Below are positions 1 to 11,255 of a stretch of 64,000 nt of DNA, in pieces. The position numbers and the translations under genes are program-made. Under the pieces are notes generated by a model that worked only from the letters and a program-made list of their open reading frames with translations, had not been told where the DNA came from and did no database searches. The DNA is taken from contig MBPM02000077.1 of assembly GCA_001695595.3 (NCBI GenBank), positions 1 through 64,000 of the forward strand, written 5' to 3'. The stretch's first letter is position 1; each line of letters begins with the position of its first letter. This DNA is from Plasmopara viticola. Taxonomy: Eukaryota; Oomycota; Peronosporomycetes; Peronosporales; Peronosporaceae.

Positions 1-187
1 AAAGAGGACGCGTTTGTCAAATAATTTAATATTGCAATAGCTGAAATCAAGACGACGCTGTCACGGTCGATCATGCTCGAGCAATAATAAGGCTGTCGTG
101 TATCAAGCGAGCTCAAAATGAGCCTTTGTACACGCCATTGGGCAGATATACGAGTTATATGTCGTGAGCCATTGCATAGACCATTCT

Positions 188-259
188 GTCAGTGTCGTCT
201 AGTGGTTAGACGCGAGCTTCACACGCTCGAGATCGAGGGTTCGATCCCCTCCTCTGATA
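188..259 (+). tRNA. tRNA-Val(CAC) copy 1
   Basis: 72 nt: one G of the 3' D stem is missing. The 3' acceptor arm is CTCTGAT (U6-U67 mismatch). Spacer B follows, with a T7 run serving as terminator. Confidence 0.6.
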
Positions 260-527
260 TCATATTATTTTTTTGACCAAAATGTTCTCTTGCTCCACTT
301 TTCTTTGGTGCGCTGTCTTCTTTAAGTTGATGCAATCACTTCAGCTTGTGTTTCCATTATATATTAGAAGCGAACGCTAGCAACGACAGATGACACTGCC
401 GCAGTGGCCCAAGCTTGGCAATTATGTGGTACTAAGCCGGCTTTGATCTGCTCGATATAAAAGCCAGCGTACAAGAGACTGATTACGATTAAGAGTATGT
501 GTTCCAAGCCATACTATACAAGAACCT

Positions 528-600
528 GTCAGTGTCGTCTAGTGGTTAGGACGCGAGTTTTACACGCTCGAGATCGAGGGTTCGATCCCCTCCACTGATA
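528..600 (+). tRNA. tRNA-Val(UAC) copy 2
   Basis: Intact 73 nt; acceptor CACTGAT fully paired; anticodon stem CGAGT/GCTCG with a U31-G39 wobble. Spacer A follows. Confidence 0.9.
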
Positions 601-866
601 ACAATTTATTTTTCTCGACAATATCGTACTCTTGTTTCACATTTCTTGCTCCTCAGATTCCTTTAATTTTTTACGGATGAAAAGAGGACGCGTTTTGTTA
701 ATTAAATATTGCAATAGCTGAAATCAAGACGACGCTGTCACGGTCGATCATGCTCGAGCAATAATAAGGCTGTCGGTGTTATCAAGCGAGCTCAAAATGT
801 AGCCTTGTACACGCCATTGGCAGATATACGAGTTATATGTCGTGAGGCCATTGCATAAACCATTCT

Positions 867-938
867 GTCAGTGTCGTCTAGTGGTTAGGACGCGAGTTTT
901 ACACGCTCGAGATCGAGGGTTCGATCCCCTCACTAATA
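867..938 (+). tRNA. tRNA-Val(UAC) copy 3
   Basis: 72 nt: one C is lost where the T stem meets the acceptor. The acceptor 3' arm is CACTAAT (C3-A70 mismatch). Spacer A follows. Confidence 0.55.
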
Positions 939-1204
939 ACAATTTATTTTTCTCGACAATATCGTACTCTTGTTTCACATTTCTTGCTCCTCAGATTCCT
1001 TTAATTTATTACGGATGAGTATAGACGCGTTGTGTAAATTAATTGATATTGCAATAGCTGACAATCAAGACGACGCTGTCACGGTCGATCAGCTCGAGCA
1101 ATAATAAGGCTGTCGGTGTTATCAAGCGAGCTCAAAAGAGCCTTTGACACGCCATTGGGCAATATACGAGTTATATGTCGTGAGGCCATTGCATAAACCA
1201 TTCT

Positions 1205-1277
1205 GTCAGTGTCGTCTAGTGGTTAGGACGCGAGCTTCACACGCTCGAGATCGAGGGTTCGATCCCCTCCACTAATA
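1205..1277 (+). tRNA. tRNA-Val(CAC) copy 4
   Basis: Full 73 nt; acceptor CACTAAT with C3-A70 mismatch; spacer A with a TTTT terminator variant (ATTGATTTTAATC). Confidence 0.85.
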
Positions 1278-1551
1278 ACAATTGATTTTAATCGACAATA
1301 TCGTACTCTTGTTTCACATTTCTTGCTCCTCAGATTCCTTCAATTTATTACGGATGAGTAGAGAACGCGTTCGTCTAAATTAATTTGATATTGCAATAGC
1401 TGACAATCAAGACGACGCTGTCACGGTCGATCATGCTCGAGCAATAATAAGGCTGTCGGTGTTATCAAGCGAGCTCAAAATGTAGCCTTTGTACACGCCA
1501 TTGGGCAGATATACGAGTTATATGTCGTGAGGCCATTGCATAAACCATTCT

Positions 1552-1624
1552 GTCAGTGTCGTCTAGTGGTTAGGACGCGAGCTTCACACGCTCGAGATCG
1601 AGGGTTCGATCCCTCCTCTTGATA
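1552..1624 (+). tRNA. tRNA-Val(CAC) copy 5
   Basis: One C missing from the 3' T stem and one T gained in the acceptor (CTCTTGAT); length stays 73 but pairing is disturbed. Spacer B follows. Confidence 0.55.
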
Positions 1625-1896
1625 TCATATTATTTCTTATTGACCAAAATGTTCTCTTGCTCCACTTTTCTTTGGTGCGCTGTCTTCTTTAAGTTGATGT
1701 TAATCACTTCAGCTTGTGTTTCCATTTATATATTAGAGCGAACGCTAGCACGACAGATGACACTGCCGCAGTGGCCCAAGCTTGAGCAATATGGTGGTAC
1801 TAAGCCGGCTTTGATCTGCTCGATAAAAAGCCAGCGTACAAGAGACTGATTACGATTAAGAGTTATGTGTTGCCAAGCCATACTACACAAGAACCT

Positions 1897-1969
1897 GTCA
1901 GTGTCGTCTAGTGGTTAGGACGCGAGTTTTACACGCTCGAGATCGAGGGTTCGATCCCCTCCACTGATA
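1897..1969 (+). tRNA. tRNA-Val(UAC) copy 6
   Basis: Intact; CACTGAT acceptor; spacer A. Confidence 0.9.
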
Positions 1970-2241
1970 ACAATTTATTTTTCTCGACAATATCGTACTC
2001 TTGTTTCACATTTCTTGCTCCTTAGATTCCTTTAATTTATTACGGATGAGTAGAGGACGCGTTTGTGTAAATTAATTTGATATTGCAATAGCTGACAATC
2101 AAGACGACGCTGTCACGGTCGATCATGCTCGAGCAATAATAAGGCTGTCGGTGTTATCAAGCGAGCTCAAAATGTAGCCTTTGTACACGCCATTGGGCAG
2201 ATATACGAGTTATATGTCGTGAGCCATTGCATAACCATTCT

Positions 2242-2309
2242 GTCGTCGTCTAGTGGTTAGGACGCGAGTTTACACGCTCGAGATCGAGGTTCGATCCCCT
2301 CCACTGATA
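2242..2309 (+). pseudogene. tRNA-Val(UAC) copy 7, degenerate
   Basis: 68 nt. Three bases are missing from the 5' acceptor/linker, one T from the anticodon loop (6-nt loop) and one G from the T stem. It is either a pseudogene or a victim of consensus errors, since the surrounding spacers also carry indels. Confidence 0.7.
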
Positions 2310-2586
2310 ACAATTTATTTTCTCGCAATATCGTACTCTTGTTTCACATTTCTTGCTCCTCAGATTCCTTTAATTTATTACGGATGATATGGACGCGTTT
2401 GTGTAAATTAATTTGATATTGCAATAGCTGACAATCAAGACGACGCCTGTCACGGCGATCATGCTCGAGCAATAATAAGGCTGTCGCGTGTTATCAAGCG
2501 AGCTCAAAATGAGCCTTGAGCCTTTGTACACGTCATTGGGCAGATATACGAGTTATATGTCGTGAGGCCATTGCATAAACCATTCT

Positions 2587-2661
2587 GTCATGTGTCGTCT
2601 AGTGGTTAGGACGCGAGCTTCACACGCTCGAGATCGAGGGTTCGAATCCCCTCCACTAATA
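2587..2661 (+). tRNA. tRNA-Val(CAC) copy 8
   Basis: 75 nt: an extra T in the 5' acceptor arm and an extra A in the T loop. Acceptor 3' arm CACTAAT. It lies in an indel-rich stretch, so the insertions may not be real. Confidence 0.5.
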
Positions 2662-2943
2662 ACAATTGATTTTAATCGACAATATCGTACTCTTGTTTCA
2701 CATTTCTTGCTCCTCAGATTCCTTCAATTTATTACGGATGAGTAGAGAACGCGTTTCGTCTAAATTAATTTGATATTGCAATAGCTGACAATCAAGACGA
2801 CGCTGTCACGGTCGATCATGCTCGAGCAATAATAAGCTGTCGGTCGGTGTTATCAAGCGAGCTCAAAATGTTAGCCTTTGTACACGCCATTGGCAGATAT
2901 ACGAGTTATATGTCGTGAGGCCATTGCATAAACCATTCTGTCA

Positions 2944-3016
2944 GTCAGTGTCGTCTAGTGGTTAGGACGCGAGCTTCACACGCTCGAGATCGAGGGTTCG
3001 ATCCCCTCCTCTGATA
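2944..3016 (+). tRNA. tRNA-Val(CAC) copy 9
   Basis: 73 nt with CTCTGAT acceptor (U6-U67). A 4-nt TCAG duplication lies immediately upstream. Spacer B follows. Confidence 0.85.
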
Positions 3017-3288
3017 TCACATATTTCTTATTGACCAAAATGTTCTCTTGCTCCACTTTTCTTTGGTGCGCTGTCTTCTTTAAGTTGATGTTAATCACTT
3101 CAGCTTGTGTTTCCATTTATATATTAGAGCGAACGCTAGCACGACAGATGACACTGCCGCAGTGGCCCAAGCTTGAGCAATATGGTGGTACTAAGCCGGC
3201 TTTGATCTGCTCGATATAAAAGCCAGCGTACAAGAGACTGATTACGATTAAGAGTTATGTGTTGCCAAGCCATACTACACAAGAACCT

Positions 3289-3361
3289 GTCAGTGTCGTC
3301 TAGTGGTTAGGACGCGAGCTTCACACGCTCGAGATCGAGGGTTCGATCCCCTCCACTGATA
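3289..3361 (+). tRNA. tRNA-Val(CAC) copy 10
   Basis: Intact; CACTGAT acceptor; spacer A with a T7 run as pol III terminator. Confidence 0.92.
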
Positions 3362-3635
3362 ACAATTTATTTTTTTATCGACAATATCGTACTCTTGTTT
3401 CACATTTCTTGCTCCTCAGATTCCTTTAATTTATTACGGATGAAAAGAGGACGCGTTTGTCCAAATTAATTTAATATTGCAATAGCTGAAATCAAGACGA
3501 CGCTGTCACGGTCGATCATGCTCGAGCAATAATAAGGCTGTCGGTGTTATCAAGCGAGCTCAAAATGAGCCTTTGTACACGCCATTGGGCAGATATACGA
3601 GTTATATGTCGTGAGGCCATTGCATAAACCATTCT

Positions 3636-3708
3636 GTCAGTGTCGTCTAGTGGTTAGGACGCGAGCTTCACACGCTCGAGATCGAGGGTTCGATCCCCTC
3701 CACTAATA
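3636..3708 (+). tRNA. tRNA-Val(CAC) copy 11
   Basis: 73 nt; CACTAAT acceptor (C3-A70); spacer A. Confidence 0.87.
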
Positions 3709-3982
3709 ACAATTTATTTTAATCGACAATATCGTACTCTTGTTTCACATTTCTTGCTCCTCAGATTCCTTCAATTTATTACGGATGAGTAGAGAACGCG
3801 TTCGTCTAAATTAATTTGATATTGCAATAGCTGACAATCAAGACGACGCTGTCACGGTCGATCATGCTCGAGCAATAATAAGACTGTCGGTGTTATCAAG
3901 CGAGCTCAAAATGTAGCCTTTGTACACGCCATTGGGCAGATATACGAGTTATATGTCGTGAGGCCATTGCATAAATCATTCT

Positions 3983-4055
3983 GTCAGTGTCGTCTAGTGG
4001 TTAGGACGCGAGCTTCACACGCTCGAGATCGAGGGTTCGATCCCCTCCTCTGATA
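3983..4055 (+). tRNA. tRNA-Val(CAC) copy 12
   Basis: 73 nt; CTCTGAT acceptor (U6-U67); spacer B with a T5 terminator ~15 nt downstream. Confidence 0.88.
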
Positions 4056-4328
4056 TCATATTATTTCTTTTTGACCAAAATGTTCTCTTGCTCCACTTTT
4101 CTTTGGTGCGCTGTCTTCTTTAAGTTGATGTTAATCACTTCAGCTTGTGTTTCCATTTATATATTAGAGCGAACGCTAGCACGACAGATGACACTGCCGC
4201 AGTGGCCCAAGCTTGAGCAATATGGTGGTACTAAGCCGGCTTTGATCTGCTCGATATAAAAGCCAGCGTACAAGAGACTGATTACGATTAAGAGTTATGT
4301 GTTGCCAAGCCATACTACACAAGAACCT

Positions 4329-4401
4329 GTCAGTGTCGTCTAGTGGTTAGGACGCGAGTTTTACACGCTCGAGATCGAGGGTTCGATCCCCTCCACTGAT
4401 A
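4329..4401 (+). tRNA. tRNA-Val(UAC) copy 13
   Basis: Intact; CACTGAT acceptor; spacer A with T5. Confidence 0.92.
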
Positions 4402-4674
4402 ACAATTTATTTTTATCGACAATATCGTACTCTTGTTTCACATATCTTGCTCCTTAGATTCCTTTAATTTATTACGGATGAGTAGAGGACGCGTTTGTGT
4501 AAATTAATTTGATATTGCAATAGCTGACAATCAAGACGACGCTGTCACGGTCGATCATGCTCGACAATAATAAGGCTGTCGGTGTTATCAAGCGAGCTCA
4601 AAATGTAGCCTTTGTACACGCCATTGGGCAGATATACGAGTTATATGTCGTGAGGCCATTGCATAAACCATTCT

Positions 4675-4747
4675 GTCAGTGTCGTCTAGTGGTTAGGACG
4701 CGAGTTTTACACGCTCGAGATCGAGGGTTCGATCCCCTCCACTGATA
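4675..4747 (+). tRNA. tRNA-Val(UAC) copy 14
   Basis: Intact; CACTGAT acceptor; second UAC gene in a row, spacer A on both sides. Confidence 0.92.
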
Positions 4748-5019
4748 ACAATTTATTTTTATCGACAATATCGTACTCTTGTTTCACATTTCTTGCTCCT
4801 CAGATTCCTTTAATTTATTACGGATGAAAAGAGGACGCGTTTGTCTAAATTAATTTAATATTGCAATAGCTGAAATCAAGACGACGCTGTCACGGTCGAT
4901 CATGCTCGAGCAATAATAAGGCTGTCGGTGTTATCAAGCGAGCTCAAAATGAGCCTTTGTACACGCCATTGGGCAGATATACGAGTTATATGTCGTGAGG
5001 CCATTGCATAAACCATTCT

Positions 5020-5092
5020 GTCAGTGTCGTCTAGTGGTTAGGACGCGAGCTTCACACGCTCGAGATCGAGGGTTCGATCCCCTCCTCTGATA
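5020..5092 (+). tRNA. tRNA-Val(CAC) copy 15
   Basis: 73 nt; CTCTGAT acceptor; spacer B with T5. Confidence 0.88.
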
Positions 5093-5365
5093 TCATATTA
5101 TTTCTTTTTGACCAAAATGTTCTCTTGCTCCACTTTTCTTTGGTGCGCTGTCTTCTTTAAGTTGATGCTAATCACTTCAGCTTGTATTTCCATTTATATA
5201 TTAGAGCGAACGCTAGCACGACAGATGACACTGCCGCAGTGGCCCAAGCTTGAGCAATATGGTGGTACTAAGCCGGCTTTGATCTGCTCGATATAAAAGC
5301 CAGCGTACAAGAGACTGATTACGATTAAGAGTTATGTGTTGCCAAGCCATACTACACAAGAACCT

Positions 5366-5438
5366 GTCAGTGTCGTCTAGTGGTTAGGACGCGAGCTTCA
5401 CACGCTCGAGATCGAGGGTTCGATCCCCTCCACTGATA
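5366..5438 (+). tRNA. tRNA-Val(CAC) copy 16
   Basis: Intact; CACTGAT acceptor; spacer A. Confidence 0.92.
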
Positions 5439-5709
5439 ACAATTTATTTTTATCGACAATATCGTACTCTTGTTTCACATTTCTTGCTCCTCAGATTCCT
5501 TTAATTTATTACGGATGAGTATAGGACGCGTTTGTCCAAATTAATTTAATATTGCAATAGCTGAAATCAAGACGACGCTGTCACGGTCGATCATGCTCGA
5601 GCAATAATAGGCTGTCGGTGTTATCAAGCGAGCTCAAAATGAGCCTTTGTACACGCCATTGGGCAGATATACGAGTTATATGTCGTGAGGCCATTGCATA
5701 AACCATTCT

Positions 5710-5782
5710 GTCAGTGTCGTCTAGTGGTTAGGACGCGAGCTTCACACGCTCGAGATCGAGGGTTCGATCCCCTCCACTAATA
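5710..5782 (+). tRNA. tRNA-Val(CAC) copy 17
   Basis: 73 nt; CACTAAT acceptor (C3-A70); spacer A. Confidence 0.87.
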
Positions 5783-6056
5783 ACAATTGATTTTAATCGA
5801 CAATATCGTACTCTTGTTTCACATTTCTTGCTCCTCAGATTCCTTCAATTTATTACGGATGAGTAGAGAACGCGTTCGTCTAAATTAATTTGATATTGCA
5901 ATAGCTGACAATCAAGACGACGCTGTCACGGTCGATCATGCTCGAGCAATAATAAGGCTGTCGGTGTTATCAAGCGAGCTCAAAATGTAGCCTTTGTACA
6001 CGCCATTGGGCAGATATACGAGTTATATGTCGTGAGGCCATTGCATAAACCATTCT

Positions 6057-6129
6057 GTCAGTGTCGTCTAGTGGTTAGGACGCGAGCTTCACACGCTCGA
6101 GATCGAGGGTTCGATCCCCTCCTCTGATA
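6057..6129 (+). tRNA. tRNA-Val(CAC) copy 18
   Basis: 73 nt; CTCTGAT acceptor; spacer B. Confidence 0.88.
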
Positions 6130-6399
6130 TCATATTATTTCTTTTTGACCAAAATGTTCTCTTGCTCCACTTTTCTTTGGTGCGCTGTCTTCTTTAAGTT
6201 GATGTTAATCACTTCAGCTTTGTTTCCATTTATATATTAGAGCGAACGCTAGCACGACAGATGACACTGCCGCAGTGGCCCAAGCTTGAGCAATATGGTG
6301 TACTAAGCCGGCTTTGATCTGCTCGATATAAAAGCCAGCGTACAAGAGACTGATTACGATTAAGAGTTATGTGTTGCCAAGCCATATACACAAGAACCT

Positions 6400-6472
6400 G
6401 TCAGTGTCGTCTAGTGGTTAGGACGCGAGTTTTACACGCTCGAGATCGAGGGTTCGATCCCCTCCACTGATA
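6400..6472 (+). tRNA. tRNA-Val(UAC) copy 19
   Basis: Intact; CACTGAT acceptor; spacer A. Confidence 0.92.
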
Positions 6473-6744
6473 ACAATTTATTTTATCGACAATATCGTAC
6501 TCTTGTTTCACATTTCTTGCTCCTAGATTCCTTTAATTTATTACGGATGAGTAGAGGACGCGTTTGTGTAAATTAATTTGATATTGCAATAGCTGACAAT
6601 CAAGACGACGCTGTCACGGTCGATCATGCTCGAGCAATAATAAGGCTGTCGGTGTTATCAAGCGAGCTCAAAATGTAGCCTTTGTACACGCCATTGGGCA
6701 GATATACGAGTTATATGTCGTGAGGCCATTGCATAAACCATTCT

Positions 6745-6817
6745 GTCAGTGTCGTCTAGTGGTTAGGACGCGAGTTTTACACGCTCGAGATCGAGGGTTC
6801 GATCCCCTCCACTGATA
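6745..6817 (+). tRNA. tRNA-Val(UAC) copy 20
   Basis: Intact; CACTGAT acceptor; spacer A. Confidence 0.92.
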
Positions 6818-7084
6818 ACAATTTATTTTATCGACAATATCGTACTCTTGTTTCACATTTCTTGCTCCTCAGATTCCTTTAATTTATTACGATGAAGAGG
6901 AACGCGTTTGTCTAAATTAATTTAATATTGCAATAGCTGAAATCAAGACGACGCTGTCACGGTCGATCATGCTCGAGCAATAATAAGGCTGTCGGTGTTA
7001 TCAAGCGAGCTCAAAATGAGCCTTTGTACACGCCATTGGGCAGATATACGAGTTATATGTCGTGAGGCCATTGCAAACCATTCT

Positions 7085-7157
7085 GTCAGTGTCGTCTAGT
7101 GGTTAGGACGCGAGCTTCACACGCTCGAGATCGAGGGTTCGATCCCCTCCTCTGATA
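7085..7157 (+). tRNA. tRNA-Val(CAC) copy 21
   Basis: 73 nt; CTCTGAT acceptor; spacer B. Confidence 0.88.
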
Positions 7158-7427
7158 TCATATTATTTCTTTTTGACCAAAATGTTCTCTTGCTCCACTT
7201 TTCTTTGGTTCGCTGTCTTCTTTAAGTTGATGCTAATCACTTCAGCTTGCATTTCCATTTATATAAGAGCGAACGCTAGCACGACAGATGACACTGCCGC
7301 AGTGGCCCAAGCTTGAGCAATATGGTGGTACTAAGCCGGCTTTGATCTGCTCGATATAAAAGCCAGCGTACAAGAGACTGATTACGATTAAGAGTATGTG
7401 TTGCCAAGCCATACTATACAAGAACCT

Positions 7428-7500
7428 GTCAGTGTCGTCTAGTGGTTAGGACGCGAGTTTTACACGCTCGAGATCGAGGGTTCGATCCCCTCCACTGATA
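7428..7500 (+). tRNA. tRNA-Val(UAC) copy 22
   Basis: Intact; CACTGAT acceptor; spacer A. Confidence 0.92.
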
Positions 7501-7773
7501 ACAATTTATTTTTATCGACAATATCGTACTCTTGTTTCACATTTCTTGCTCCTCAGATTCCTTTAATTTATTACGGATGAAAAGAGGACGCGTTTGTCCA
7601 AATTAATTTAATATTGCAATAGCTGAAATCAAGACGACGCTGTCACGGTCGATCATGCTCGAGCAATAATAAGGCTGTCGGTGTTATCAAGCGAGCTCAA
7701 AATGTAGCCTTTGTACACGCCATTGGGCAGATATACGAGTTATATGTCGTGAGGCCATTGCATAAACCATTCT

Positions 7774-7841
7774 GTCAGTGTCGTCTAGTGGTTAGGACGC
7801 GAGTCACACGCTCGAGATCGAGGGTTCGATCCCCACTAATA
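7774..7841 (+). pseudogene. tRNA-Val copy 23, degenerate
   Basis: 68 nt. About two bases are missing at the anticodon stem/loop boundary (GCGAGTCACACG) and three at the T stem/acceptor junction. It begins an indel-rich stretch reaching to about 8.7 kb, so consensus error is possible. Confidence 0.65.
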
Positions 7842-8104
7842 ACAATTTATTTTTTCGACAATATCGTCTCTGTTTCACATTTCTTGCTCCTCAGATTCCT
7901 TTAATTTATTACGGATGAGTTAGGACGCGTTTGTGTAAATTAATTTGATATTGCAATAGCTGACAATCAAGACGACGCTGTCACGTCGATCATGCTCGAG
8001 CAATAAGCTGGTCGTGCTATCAAGCGAGCTCAAAATGAGCCTTTGTACACGCCATTGGGCAGATATACGAGTTATATGTCGTGAGGCCATTGCATAAACA
8101 TTCT

Positions 8105-8176
8105 GTCAGTGTCGTCTAGTGGTTAGGACGCGAGCTTCACACGCTCGAGATCGAGGGTTCGATCCCCTCCACTATA
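8105..8176 (+). tRNA. tRNA-Val(CAC) copy 24
   Basis: 72 nt: one base missing from the 3' acceptor arm (CACTAT). The body is otherwise intact. Spacer A follows. Confidence 0.55.
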
Positions 8177-8441
8177 ACAATTATTTTTAATCGACAATAT
8201 CGACTCTTGTTTCACATTTCTTGCTCCTCAGATTCCTTCAATTTATTACGGATGAGTTAGAAACGCGTTGTCTAAATTAATTTATTGCAATAGCTGACAA
8301 TCAAGACGACCTGTCACGGTCGATCATGCTCGAGCAATAATAAGACTGTCGGTGTTATCAAGCGAGCTCAAAATAGCCTTTGTACACGCCATTGGGCAGA
8401 TATACGAGTTATATGTCGTGAGCCATTGCATAAACCATTCT

Positions 8442-8514
8442 GTCAGTGTCGTCTAGTGGTTAGGACGCGAGCTTCACACGCTCGAGATCGAGGGTTCGAT
8501 CCCCTCCTCTGATA
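8442..8514 (+). tRNA. tRNA-Val(CAC) copy 25
   Basis: 73 nt; CTCTGAT acceptor. The following spacer B has many single-base deletions, which break its usual open frame. Confidence 0.85.
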
Positions 8515-8774
8515 TCATATTATTTCTTATGACCAAATGTTCTCTTGCTCACTTTTCTTTGGTGCGCTGTCTTTTAAGTGATGTTAATCACTTCAGCTTG
8601 TGTTTCCATTATATATTAGAGCGAAGCTAGCACGACAGATGACCTGCCGCAGTGCCCAAGCTTGAGCAATATGGTGGTACTAAGCGGCTTTGATCTGCTC
8701 GATATAAAAGCCAGCGTACAGAGACTGATTACGATTAAAGTTATGTGTTGCCAAGCCATACTACACAAGAACCT

Positions 8775-8847
8775 GTCAGTGTCGTCTAGTGGTTAGGACG
8801 CGAGCTTCACACGCTCGAGATCGAGGGTTCGATCCCCTCCACTGATA
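8775..8847 (+). tRNA. tRNA-Val(CAC) copy 26
   Basis: Intact; CACTGAT acceptor; spacer A. Confidence 0.92.
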
Positions 8848-9114
8848 ACAATTTATTTTTATCGACAATATCGTACTCTTGTTTCACATTTCTTGCTCCT
8901 CAGATTCTTTAATTTATTACGGATGAGAGGACGCGTTTGTCCAAATTAATTTAATATTGCAATAGCTGAAATCAAGACGACGCTGTCACGGTCGATCATG
9001 CTCGAGCAATAATAAGGCTGTCGGTGTTATCAAGCGAGCTCAAAATAGCCTTTGTACACGCCATTGGGCAGATATACGAGTTATATGTCGTGAGGCCATT
9101 GCATAAACCATTCT

Positions 9115-9187
9115 GTCAGTGTCGTCTAGTGGTTAGGACGCGAGCTTCACACGCTCGAGATCGAGGGTTCGATCCCCTCCACTAATA
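9115..9187 (+). tRNA. tRNA-Val(CAC) copy 27
   Basis: 73 nt; CACTAAT acceptor (C3-A70); spacer A. Confidence 0.87.
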
Positions 9188-9460
9188 ACAATTTATTTTA
9201 ATCGACAATATCGTACTCTTGTTTCACATTTCTTGCTCCTCAGAATCCTTTAATTTATTACGGATGAGTAGAGAACGCGTTCGTCTAAATTAATTTGATA
9301 TTGCAATAGCTGACAATCAAGACGACGCTGTCACGGTCGATCATGCTCGAGCAATAATAAGCTGTCGGTGTTATCAAGCGAGCTCAAAATGTAGCCTTTG
9401 TACACGCCATTGGGCAGATATACGAGTTATATGTCGTGAGGCCATTGCATAAATCATTCT

Positions 9461-9533
9461 GTCAGTGTCGTCTAGTGGTTAGGACGCGAGCTTCACACGC
9501 TCGAGATCGAGGGTTCGATCCCCTCCTCTGATA
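9461..9533 (+). tRNA. tRNA-Val(CAC) copy 28
   Basis: 73 nt; CTCTGAT acceptor; spacer B with T5. Confidence 0.88.
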
Positions 9534-9806
9534 TCATATTATTTCTTTTTGACCAAAATGTTCTCTTGCTCCACTTTTCTTTGGTGCGCTGTCTTCTTTA
9601 AGTTGATGTTAATCACTTCAGCTTGTGTTTCCATTTATATATTAGAGCGAACGCTAGCACGACAGATGACACTGCCGCAGTGGCCCAAGCTTGAGCAATA
9701 TGGTGGTACTAAGCCGGCTTTGATCTGCTCGATATAAAAGCCAGCGTACAAGAGACTGATTACGATTAAGAGTTATGTGTTGCCAAGCCATACTACACAA
9801 GAACCT

Positions 9807-9879
9807 GTCAGTGTCGTCTAGTGGTTAGGACGCGAGCTTCACACGCTCGAGATCGAGGGTTCGATCCCCTCCACTGATA
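9807..9879 (+). tRNA. tRNA-Val(CAC) copy 29
   Basis: Intact; CACTGAT acceptor; spacer A. Confidence 0.92.
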
Positions 9880-10150
9880 ACAATTTATTTTTATCGACAA
9901 TATCGTACTCTTGTTTCACATTTCTTGCTCCTCAGATTCCTTTAATTTATTACGGATGATAGAGGACGCGTTTGTCTAAATTAATTTAATATTGCAATAG
10001 CTGACAATCAAGACGACGCTGTCACGGTCGATCATGCTCGAGCAATAATAAGGCTGTCGGTGTTATCAAGCGAGCTCAAAATGAGCCTTTGTACACGCCA
10101 TTGGGCAGATATACGAGTTATATGTCGTGAGGCCATTGCATAAACATTCT

Positions 10151-10222
10151 GTCAGTGTCGTCTAGTGGTTAGGACGCGAGCTTACACGCTCGAGATCGAG
10201 GGTTCGATCCCCTCCACTGATA
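10151..10222 (+). pseudogene. tRNA-Val copy 30, 6-nt anticodon loop
   Basis: 72 nt: the anticodon arm reads CGAGC-TTACAC-GCTCG. One loop base is missing, so the anticodon is ambiguous (UAC, or CAC with a lost base). The rest of the gene is intact. Confidence 0.6.
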
Positions 10223-10494
10223 ACAATTTATTTTATCGACAATATCGTACTCTTGTTTCACATTTCTTGCTCCTCAGATTCCTTTAATTTATTACGGATG
10301 AGTAAGGACGCGTTCGTCTAAATTAATTTGATATTGCAATAGCTGACAATCAAGACGACGCTGTCACGGTCGATCATGCTCGAGCAATAATAAGGCTGTC
10401 GGTGTTATCAAGCGAGCTCAAAATGTAGCCTTTGTACACGCCATTGGGCAGATATACGAGTTATATGTCGTGAGGCCATTGCATAAACCATTCT

Positions 10495-10567
10495 GTCAGT
10501 GTCGTCTAGTGGTTAGGACGCGAGCTTCACACGCTCGAGATCGAGGGTTCGATCCCCTCCTCTGATA
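10495..10567 (+). tRNA. tRNA-Val(CAC) copy 31
   Basis: 73 nt; CTCTGAT acceptor; spacer B lacks a nearby T4 (TTTCTTATTG); the next T4 is about 45 nt downstream. Confidence 0.88.
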
Positions 10568-10840
10568 TCATATTATTTCTTATTGACCAAAATGTTCTCT
10601 TGCTCCACTTTTCTTTGGTGCGCTGTCTTCTTTAAGTTGATGTTAATCACTTCAGCTTGTGTTTCCATTTATATATTAGAGCGAACGCTAGCACGACAGA
10701 TGACACTGCCGCAGTGGCCCAAGCTTGAGCAATATGGTGGTACTAAGCCGGCTTTGATCTGCTCGATATAAAAGCCAGCGTACAAGAGACTGATTACGAT
10801 TAAGAGTTATGTGTTGCCAAGCCATACTACACAAGAACCT
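10568..10840 (+). other. Representative type B spacer, with TATA-like box and open frame
   Basis: Typical of about 25 B spacers. Base 10592 begins an ATG frame open to 10771 (59 aa, hydrophobic N-terminal half, starting MFSCSTFLWCAV). A TATA-like TATAAAAG at 10767-10774 ends this frame and lies ~70 bp before the next tRNA gene. No upstream motif of this kind is seen in spacer A. The open frame may be a by-product of array homogenisation. The TATA-like box could help position pol III, but that is inference. Confidence 0.45.
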
Positions 10841-10912
10841 GTCAGTGTCGTCTAGTGGTTAGGACGCGAGTTTTACACGCTCGAGATCGAGGTTCGATCC
10901 CCTCCACTGATA
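10841..10912 (+). tRNA. tRNA-Val(UAC) copy 32
   Basis: 72 nt: one G missing from the 5' T stem (GAGG), otherwise canonical. Spacer A follows. Confidence 0.6.
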
Positions 10913-11182
10913 ACAATTTATTTTTATCGACAATATCGTACTCTTGTTTCACATTTCTTGCTCCTCAGATTCCTTTAATTTATTACGGATGAGAGGACGC
11001 GTTTGTCTAAATTAATTTAATATTGCAATAGCTGAAATCAAGACGACGCTGTCACGGTCGATCATGCTCGAGCAATAATAAGGCTGTCGGTGTTATCAAG
11101 CGAGCTCAAAATGTAGCCTTTGTACACGCCATTGGGCAGATATACGAGTTATATGTCGTGAGGCCATTGCATAAACCATTCT
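10913..11182 (+). other. Representative type A spacer
   Basis: AT-rich start with T5 (pol III terminator) about 10-15 nt after the tRNA, then conserved non-coding sequence ending ATTCT just before the next gene. No convincing open frame or TATA-like box. It is homogenised across ~40 copies and varies mainly at ATGAAAAGAGG versus ATGAGTAGAGG and GAAATCAAG versus GACAATCAAG. Confidence 0.6.
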
Positions 11183-11255
11183 GTCAGTGTCGTCTAGTGG
11201 TTAGGACGCGAGCTTCACACGCTCGAGATCGAGGGTTCGATCCCCTCCTCTGATA
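11183..11255 (+). tRNA. tRNA-Val(CAC) copy 33
   Basis: 73 nt; CTCTGAT acceptor; spacer B with T5. Confidence 0.88.
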
